A stretch of DNA of 64,000 nucleotides from the NCBI RefSeq assembly GCF_021462825.1, contig NZ_JAKEEB010000011.1:162708-226707 (forward strand), given 5' to 3'. The translations under genes and the position numbers were made by a program. This DNA comes from Streptomyces glomeratus. GTDB lineage: Bacteria > Actinomycetota > Actinomycetes > Streptomycetales > Streptomycetaceae. Positions 59,232 through 64,000 of this stretch are shown one piece after another (position 1 is the stretch's first letter; every line of letters starts with the position of its first letter). A model generated the notes under the pieces. It worked only from the letters and a program-made list of their open reading frames with translations. It ran no database searches and had not been told where the DNA came from.

Positions 59232-59687
59232 CTAGAGGTCGAACTCGTGCGGCGGCAGGTCGAGCGCGAAGCACGCCTCCCGGACCACCGCCTGCTCGTC
59301 CTTGTCGAAGTTCCCGTCGGCGCCCCCGATGACGATGCCGATCTGGATCACGGCGCGGGCCTCGGCGGGCTTCTTCTTGGCCTTGGCGATCTCCTGCAGA
59401 ACGCTGACCTTGCCGAAGTCGAAGTCGGCGGCCAGCTTGTTCAGATTGTCCTCGAAACGGCGGCGCAGGTCGTCGGCCGGGAAGTTCTGCAACACCTCGT
59501 TCGTGGCGATGAGCTGGGTCACCCGCTGGCGCTCCGAGGGGTCCACGGTTCCGTCCGCCGCGGCCACGAGCGCGCACATGGCCATGCTTGCGTCGCGGAA
59601 CGCGCCGCTCTTCAGATCGTTCTTCTTCGCCACGAGCTGGGTCTGCATCGTCGAGGCGGATTCCTTGATGCGGTCCCACAGGGCCAT
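59232..59687 (-). CDS. TerB-family protein
   Basis: 151 aa helical protein. MALWDRIKESASTMQTQLVA and MAMCALVAAADGTVDPSERQRV, GIVIGGADGNFDKDEQAVV are the two TerB-type acidic metal motifs (ADGxxDxxE and GADGxFDxxE). TerB proteins are linked to tellurite resistance and stress, often with TerD and calcium binding. Alone here, no other ter genes nearby. ATG with good context. Confidence 0.88.
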   Translation of the reverse strand: MALWDRIKESASTMQTQLVAKKNDLKSGAFRDASMAMCALVAAADGTVDPSERQRVTQLIATNEVLQNFPADDLRRRFEDNLNKLAADFDFGKVSVLQEIAKAKKKPAEARAVIQIGIVIGGADGNFDKDEQAVVREACFALDLPPHEFDL

Positions 59688-59748
59688 GGGAACTCCCTAC
59701 GTCGTCGAGGCCGGTCCGCCCCCGTGGACGGGCCGGGTCCTCGCGCTT

Positions 59749-60375
59749 CTACGGCAACGTGGAAGGAAACTGACGGGAGGCCGCGGAAGTTCCGGTGGCG
59801 TTCCATTCCGCGATCACGGGCCGGCCGTGCTCGGTGGAGAGCCGGCTGACCGTCGCCGTATCCAGTCGCAGCACCCGCCCCTCGGCGGCCGACAGGCCCA
59901 GGTGCCGGGCGGCCAGGACGCGCAGGAAGTGACCGTGGGCCACGAGGATCACATCGCCCTCGGCGAGGCCGGGCGCGATCCGGGCCAGCACCCGGTCCGC
60001 GCGGGCCGCCACCTTGTCGGGCGACTCGCCCGGATGTCCGGGCGGGCCGGGCGGCACCCCGTCGGTCCACAGGCACCAGTCGGGACGGGTTCGGTGGATC
60101 TCGGCCGTGGTGATGCCCTCGTAACCGCCGTAGTCCCACTCGTGGAGCTCGGCCTCCGCAACGGCACCGGACAGCCCGGCGAGGTCCGCCGTGCGTCGTG
60201 CCCGGCCGAGCGGGCTGGTGAGGGTCAGCGCGAAGGCGCGTCCGGCGAGCAGCGGGGCGAGGGACTCGGCCTGTTCCTCGCCCCGCCGGGTGAGCGGGAG
60301 GTCGGTCCAGCTGGTGTGCTGTCCCGAGCGGCTCCACTCGGTTTCGCCGTGGCGGACCAGCAGGAGGTCGCCCAC
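59749..60375 (-). CDS. Histidine phosphatase family protein
   Basis: 208 aa. LLVRHGETEWS at the N terminus (catalytic RHG), SPLGRARRTADLAGLS, LHEWDYGGYEGI, LVAHGHFLRVLAARHL with the second His. Phosphoglycerate-mutase-like fold; acts on phosphosugars, phosphoproteins or nucleotides. GTG start, 6 nt from the gnd stop, so likely co-transcribed with the sugar-phosphate genes. Confidence 0.9.
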   Translation of the reverse strand: MGDLLLVRHGETEWSRSGQHTSWTDLPLTRRGEEQAESLAPLLAGRAFALTLTSPLGRARRTADLAGLSGAVAEAELHEWDYGGYEGITTAEIHRTRPDWCLWTDGVPPGPPGHPGESPDKVAARADRVLARIAPGLAEGDVILVAHGHFLRVLAARHLGLSAAEGRVLRLDTATVSRLSTEHGRPVIAEWNATGTSAASRQFPSTLP

Positions 60376-60381
60376 GGCTCG

Positions 60382-61272
60382 TTACTCCTTCGCCGACTCG
60401 ACCGCGTGGCCGCCGAACTGGTTCCGCAGCGCCGCGATCATCTTCATCTGCGGCGAGTCGTCCTGCCGCGAGCTGAACCGTGCGAACAGCGACGCCGTGA
60501 TCGCCGGCAGCGGCACGGCGTGGTCGATGGCGGCCTCCACGGTCCAGCGGCCCTCGCCGGAGTCCTCGGCGTAGCCGCGCAGCTTCTCCAGGTGCTCGTC
60601 CTCGTCCAGGGCGTTGACCGCGAGGTCCAGCAGCCAGGAACGGATGACCGTGCCCTCCTGCCAGGAGCGGAAGACCTCGCGCACGTTGTCCACCGACTTG
60701 ACCTTCTCCAGCAGCTCCCAGCCCTCGGCGTAGGCCTGCATCATGGCGTACTCGATGCCGTTGTGGACCATCTTCGAGAAGTGCCCGGCGCCGACCCGGC
60801 CGGCGTGGACGTATCCGTACGGGCCTTCGGGCTTGAGCGCGTCGAAGATCGGCTGGAGGCGTGCGACATGCTCCTTGTCGCCGCCGACCATCAGCGCGTA
60901 GCCGTTCTCCAGGCCCCACACACCGCCGGAGACGCCCGCGTCGACGAAGCCGATGCCCTTGATGCCGAGCTCGGCGGCGTGCTTCTCGTCGTCCGTCCAG
61001 CGGGAGTTGCCGCCGTCGACCACGATGTCACCGGGGGACAGCAGGTCCTTCAGCTCGTCGATGACGGACTGGGTGGGGCCGCCGGCCGGAACCATCACCC
61101 AGACCACCCGCGGGGCTTCGAGGCTCTCGACCAGTCCGGCCAGGTTCTTGACGTCCGAGAGCTCGGGGTTGTGGTCGTAGCCGATGACGGTGTGGCCCGC
61201 GCGGCGGATCCGCTCGCGCATGTTGCCGCCCATCTTGCCGAGCCCGATGAGGCCCAACTGCATCTGTGTCAT
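60382..61272 (-). CDS. gnd: 6-phosphogluconate dehydrogenase (decarboxylating), short form
   Basis: 296 aa, the short YqeC/GndA-like form rather than the 470-residue E. coli type. LGLIGLGKMGGNMRERIRRAG binds the cofactor; DGGNSRWTDDEKHA, DAGVSGGVWGLENGYALMVGG and KMVHNGIEYAMMQAYAEG carry the substrate and catalytic Lys/Asn residues. Converts 6-phosphogluconate to ribulose-5-P and CO2. Sits after pgi by 7 nt in the pentose-phosphate operon. Confidence 0.95.
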   Translation of the reverse strand: MTQMQLGLIGLGKMGGNMRERIRRAGHTVIGYDHNPELSDVKNLAGLVESLEAPRVVWVMVPAGGPTQSVIDELKDLLSPGDIVVDGGNSRWTDDEKHAAELGIKGIGFVDAGVSGGVWGLENGYALMVGGDKEHVARLQPIFDALKPEGPYGYVHAGRVGAGHFSKMVHNGIEYAMMQAYAEGWELLEKVKSVDNVREVFRSWQEGTVIRSWLLDLAVNALDEDEHLEKLRGYAEDSGEGRWTVEAAIDHAVPLPAITASLFARFSSRQDDSPQMKMIAALRNQFGGHAVESAKE

Positions 61273-61279
61273 ATCAGTC

Positions 61280-62929
61280 TCACTTCTTCCTGAGCGTGCG
61301 GTAGGCGGCCACGAGGGCGGCGGTGGAGGGGTCGAGGCCCGGCACCTCGGCGCCCTCGGTCAGGGCGGGTTCGACGCGCTTGGCGAGGACCTTGCCCAGC
61401 TCGACACCCCACTGGTCGAAGGAGTCGATGTTCCAGACGGCGCCCTGGACGAACACCTTGTGCTCGTAGAGGGCGATGAGCTGGCCGAGGACCGAGGGGG
61501 TCAGCTCGGTGGCGAGGATCGTGGTCGTGGGGTGGTTGCCCTTGAAGGTGCGGTGCGGCACCTGCTCCTCGGGCACGCCCTCCGCCCGTACCTCCTCGCC
61601 GGTCTTGCCGAAGGCGAGCGCCTGGGTCTGCGCGAAGAAGTTGGCCATCAACAGGTCGTGCTGGCCCCCGAGTTCCTCGCTCAGTTCGTCCACGGGCCGG
61701 GCGAAACCGATGAAGTCCGCCGGAATGAGCTTGGTGCCCTGGTGGATGAGCTGGTAGTAGGCGTGCTGGCCGTTCGTGCCGGGGGTGCCCCACACCACCG
61801 GCCCGGTCTGCCACTCCACCGGATGCCCGTCGCGGTCCACGGACTTGCCGTTGGACTCCATGTCCAGCTGCTGGAGATAGGCGGTGAACTTGGACAGGTA
61901 GTGGCTGTAGGGCAGCACCGCGTGGGTCTGGGCGTCGAAGAAGTCGTCGTACCAGATGCCCAGCAGCCCCATCAGCAGCGGGGCGTTGGCCTCCGCGGGG
62001 GCGTTGCGGAAGTGCTCGTCCACGAGGCGGAAGCCCGCCAGCATCTCCCGGAACCGCTCCGGACCGATCGCGATCATCAGGGAGAGGCCGATCGCCGAGT
62101 CGTAGGAGTAACGGCCGCCGACCCAGTCCCAGAACTCGAACATGTTGTCCGGGTCGATGCCGAACTCGGTGACCTTGCCGGCGTTGGTCGACAGCGCCAC
62201 GAAGTGCCGGGCGACCGCCTTGTCGTCGCCGTCCATGGCCGTGAGCAGCCAGGAGCGGGCCGAGGTCGCGTTCGTGATCGTCTCGATCGTGGTGAACGTC
62301 TTGGACGCGACGATGAACAGCGTCTCCGCCGGATCAAGGTCCCGCACCGCCTCGTGCAGATCCGCGCCGTCCACATTGGAGACGAACCGGAACGTCAACT
62401 CCCGTGCGGTGTAGGGGCGCAGCGCCTCGTACGCCATCGCGGGACCGAGGTCCGAGCCGCCGATGCCGATGTTGACGACGTTCTTGATGCGCTGGCCGGT
62501 GTGGCCGGTCCACTGGCCCGAGCGGACCCGGCCGGCGAAGTCGCTCATCCTGTCGAGGACCGCGTGGACCTTGGGCACCACGTTCTCGCCGTCGACCTCG
62601 ATCACCGCGTCCCGAGGGGCGCGCAGCGCGGTGTGCAGGACGGCCCGGCCCTCGGTGACGTTGATCCTCTCGCCGCGGAACATGGCGTCCCTGAGTCCGA
62701 ACACATCGGTGGCGGCGGCCAGTTCCTGGAGCAGGGCGAGGGTTTCGTCGGTGATCAGGTGCTTGGAGTAGTCGACGAGGAGGTCGCCGACGCGCACGGT
62801 GTAGCGCTCGGCCCGCCCCGGGTCCCGGTCGAAGAACCCACGCAGGTCGGGGTGGAGCAGCGGGCCCGCGCGGTGGTCCTCCAGGGCCGTCCACTCGGGG
62901 CGTCGGGTGAGCCTGGGTGTGTCAGACAT
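61280..62929 (-). CDS. pgi: Glucose-6-phosphate isomerase
   Basis: 549 aa, normal length. VNIGIGGSDLGPAMAYEAL, VASKTFTTIETITNA, GGRYSYDSAIGLS and the C-terminal signature region SFDQWGVELGKVLA are all present. Interconverts glucose-6-P and fructose-6-P. It starts 8 bp inside the 3' end of opcA (62922-62929), so the genes are coupled. Its clustering with zwf and gnd suggests recycling of fructose-6-P into the oxidative pentose pathway for NADPH. Confidence 0.96.
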   Translation of the reverse strand: MSDTPRLTRRPEWTALEDHRAGPLLHPDLRGFFDRDPGRAERYTVRVGDLLVDYSKHLITDETLALLQELAAATDVFGLRDAMFRGERINVTEGRAVLHTALRAPRDAVIEVDGENVVPKVHAVLDRMSDFAGRVRSGQWTGHTGQRIKNVVNIGIGGSDLGPAMAYEALRPYTARELTFRFVSNVDGADLHEAVRDLDPAETLFIVASKTFTTIETITNATSARSWLLTAMDGDDKAVARHFVALSTNAGKVTEFGIDPDNMFEFWDWVGGRYSYDSAIGLSLMIAIGPERFREMLAGFRLVDEHFRNAPAEANAPLLMGLLGIWYDDFFDAQTHAVLPYSHYLSKFTAYLQQLDMESNGKSVDRDGHPVEWQTGPVVWGTPGTNGQHAYYQLIHQGTKLIPADFIGFARPVDELSEELGGQHDLLMANFFAQTQALAFGKTGEEVRAEGVPEEQVPHRTFKGNHPTTTILATELTPSVLGQLIALYEHKVFVQGAVWNIDSFDQWGVELGKVLAKRVEPALTEGAEVPGLDPSTAALVAAYRTLRKK

Positions 62930-63857
62930 GGCCGGCGTTCTCCTTGGCGCCCTCGCCGCGCAGGGCGATGGCGTACATCTCGTCCGCGTCGAGGCGGCGC
63001 AGCTCCTCGGCGATCAGTTCGGAGGTGGGGCGCACCTTCAGCGCGAGGGTGCGCGGGGGCTGGCCCGGCAGGGTCAGGGTGGCCAGCGGGCCCTCGGGGC
63101 GGTCGATCACGATCTCGCCCTTCTCGGTGCCCAGCCGCACCGCCGTGATGACCGGTCCGCCGGTGACGATCCGCTCCACCGGCACCTCGAGCCGGACGCC
63201 CAGCCAGCGGGCCAGCAGTTCGGCGCTGGGGTTCTCGGCCTCGCTCTCGATCGCCGCGTAGGTCACCTTCGTACGGGCCTGGTCGAGTGCCGCGGCCAGC
63301 ATGGACCGCCACGGCGTCAGTCGTGTCCACGCCAGGTCGGTGTCGCCCGGGGCGTAGGAGGAGAACCGGGCCTTGAGGGCGTCGAGCGGGTGCTCGACGG
63401 CGTACATGTCGGTGATCCGGCGCTGGGCGAGGGCGCCCAGGGGGTCCTGGGACGGGTTGTCCGGTGCGTCCACCGGCCACCACACGACGACCGGCGCGTC
63501 CGGCAGGAGCAGCGGCAGGACCACCGAGTCGGCGTGGTCGGACACCTCGCCGTACAGCCGCAGTACGACCGTCTCGCCGGTGCCCGCGTCCGCGCCCAAG
63601 CGGATCTCGGCGTCGAGCCGGGAGGCGGTGCGGTCCCGGGGGGTGCGGGCGTGCCGCTTGATGACGACCAGCGTGCGGGAGGGGTGCTCCCGCGATGCGT
63701 CCTCGGCGGCCTTGACCGAGTCGTAGGCGTTCTCCTCGTCGGTCACGATGACCATGGTCAGGACCATGCCCACGGCGGGGGTGCCGATGGCGCGGCGGCC
63801 CTGCACCAGCGCCTTGTTGATCTTGCTTGACGTGGTGTCGGTCAGATCGATCTTCAT
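62922..63857 (-). CDS. opcA: Glucose-6-phosphate dehydrogenase assembly protein
   Basis: 311 aa. MKIDLTDTTSSKINKALVQGRR N terminus, TLVVIKRHARTPRD, VVLPLLLPDAPVVVWWP and DRPEGPLATLTLPGQPPR. OpcA activates and assembles Zwf in cyanobacteria and actinomycetes. Its ATG overlaps the zwf TGA (ATGA), as usual. Confidence 0.95.
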   Translation of the reverse strand: MKIDLTDTTSSKINKALVQGRRAIGTPAVGMVLTMVIVTDEENAYDSVKAAEDASREHPSRTLVVIKRHARTPRDRTASRLDAEIRLGADAGTGETVVLRLYGEVSDHADSVVLPLLLPDAPVVVWWPVDAPDNPSQDPLGALAQRRITDMYAVEHPLDALKARFSSYAPGDTDLAWTRLTPWRSMLAAALDQARTKVTYAAIESEAENPSAELLARWLGVRLEVPVERIVTGGPVITAVRLGTEKGEIVIDRPEGPLATLTLPGQPPRTLALKVRPTSELIAEELRRLDADEMYAIALRGEGAKENAGHV

Positions 63858-64000
63858 GGCCTGCGCCAGCTCCGTCCGTCTCGTGCGAGCATCTCGTCGG
63901 CTTCTCGGGGACCCCAGGAACCCGCCGGGTACTGTGCGGGCTTGCCGTGCTTGTCCCAGTACTCCTCGATCGGGTCGAGGATCTTCCAGGACAGCTCGAC
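63854..64000 (-). CDS. zwf: Glucose-6-phosphate 1-dehydrogenase, C-terminal part (cut by window end)
   Basis: The last 48 residues: ELSWKILDPIEEYWDKHG, YPAGSWGPREADEMLARDG, ending at the TGA 63854-63856 which overlaps the opcA start. This is the conserved C terminus of Zwf. The gene continues beyond position 64000. Catalyses glucose-6-P to 6-phosphogluconolactone. Confidence 0.93.
   Translation of the reverse strand, partial: VELSWKILDPIEEYWDKHGKPAQYPAGSWGPREADEMLARDGRSWRRP

Noticed and set aside
61184..63148. 654-aa plus ORF opposite pgi and opcA
   Set aside because: Shadow of conserved minus-strand genes.

Overview
The window reads as a chromosomal stretch of a Streptomyces-like actinomycete. 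It has very high GC, frequent GTG/TTG starts, operons joined by 4-bp ATGA/GTGA overlaps, a SAM-IV riboswitch, an F420-type PPOX protein, and the actinobacterial zwf-opcA-pgi-gnd carbohydrate block at the right edge. All calls come from reading the sequence; no database search was run.

Region 1 (1-16.5 kb) is an organosulfur-scavenging island. It holds a GST-fold protein with Ser in place of the catalytic Cys, a polar-amino-acid-type ABC importer, a GNAT enzyme, four flavin-dependent monooxygenases of the luciferase-like family, a LysR regulator, and an sfnG-ssuE-sfnB-ssuD operon (dimethyl sulfone to methanesulfinate/methanesulfonate to sulfite). Control looks layered: a SAM-IV riboswitch precedes the importer, and three short Cys-containing leader peptides with a common core ([IV]DLxRVxxxxC) precede the three transcription units. 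A frameshifted P-loop kinase and a decayed nitroreductase are embedded in or next to the island.

Region 2 (17-19.6 kb) pairs a GntR/UTRA regulator with a convergent single-polypeptide fusion of a gamma-butyrobetaine-hydroxylase-like Fe/2OG oxygenase and a PhnZ-type HD oxygenase. This is a TmpA-TmpB-like phosphonate-degrading enzyme, with an operator-like palindrome in its promoter.

Region 3 (20-34.7 kb) is mostly envelope and housekeeping: secreted low-complexity proteins, a serine hydrolase, a lipoprotein, a His-rich SH3 protein, an MprF-like protein, a YraQ-type permease pair, a TetR/MFS pair with a clear operator, a LigD-type phosphoesterase and RpiB.

Region 4 (35-42.5 kb) is the most intriguing system. 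It contains a CDP-alcohol phosphatidyltransferase, a dehydrogenase, a cysteine-free PTPS-like protein, a GT4 glycosyltransferase, a methyltransferase and a flippase-like membrane protein, followed by a creatininase-family amidohydrolase divergent from a GTP cyclohydrolase II paralogue. The cyclohydrolase has Met where the E. coli enzyme has its active-site Tyr, the substitution associated with release of the formylated pyrimidine (FAPy). The set suggests an undescribed GTP-derived, glycosylated, methylated and possibly membrane-exported product.

Region 5 (42.6-54.6 kb) holds a four-gene saccharopine/pipecolate-like lysine operon, a second serine hydrolase, a PPOX protein, a beta-hydroxyacid dehydrogenase/TetR divergent pair with twin operators, two VOC proteins, and a NACHT NTPase whose N terminus shares a repeat motif with the small membrane protein encoded next to it. 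A fused TetR/MFS gene remnant follows.

Region 6 (54.6-64 kb) has a two-gene operon encoding a catalase-like/alpha-dioxygenase-like heme fusion and a nitroreductase-like partner, then TerB, a histidine phosphatase and the gnd, pgi, opcA, zwf (partial) cluster on the minus strand.
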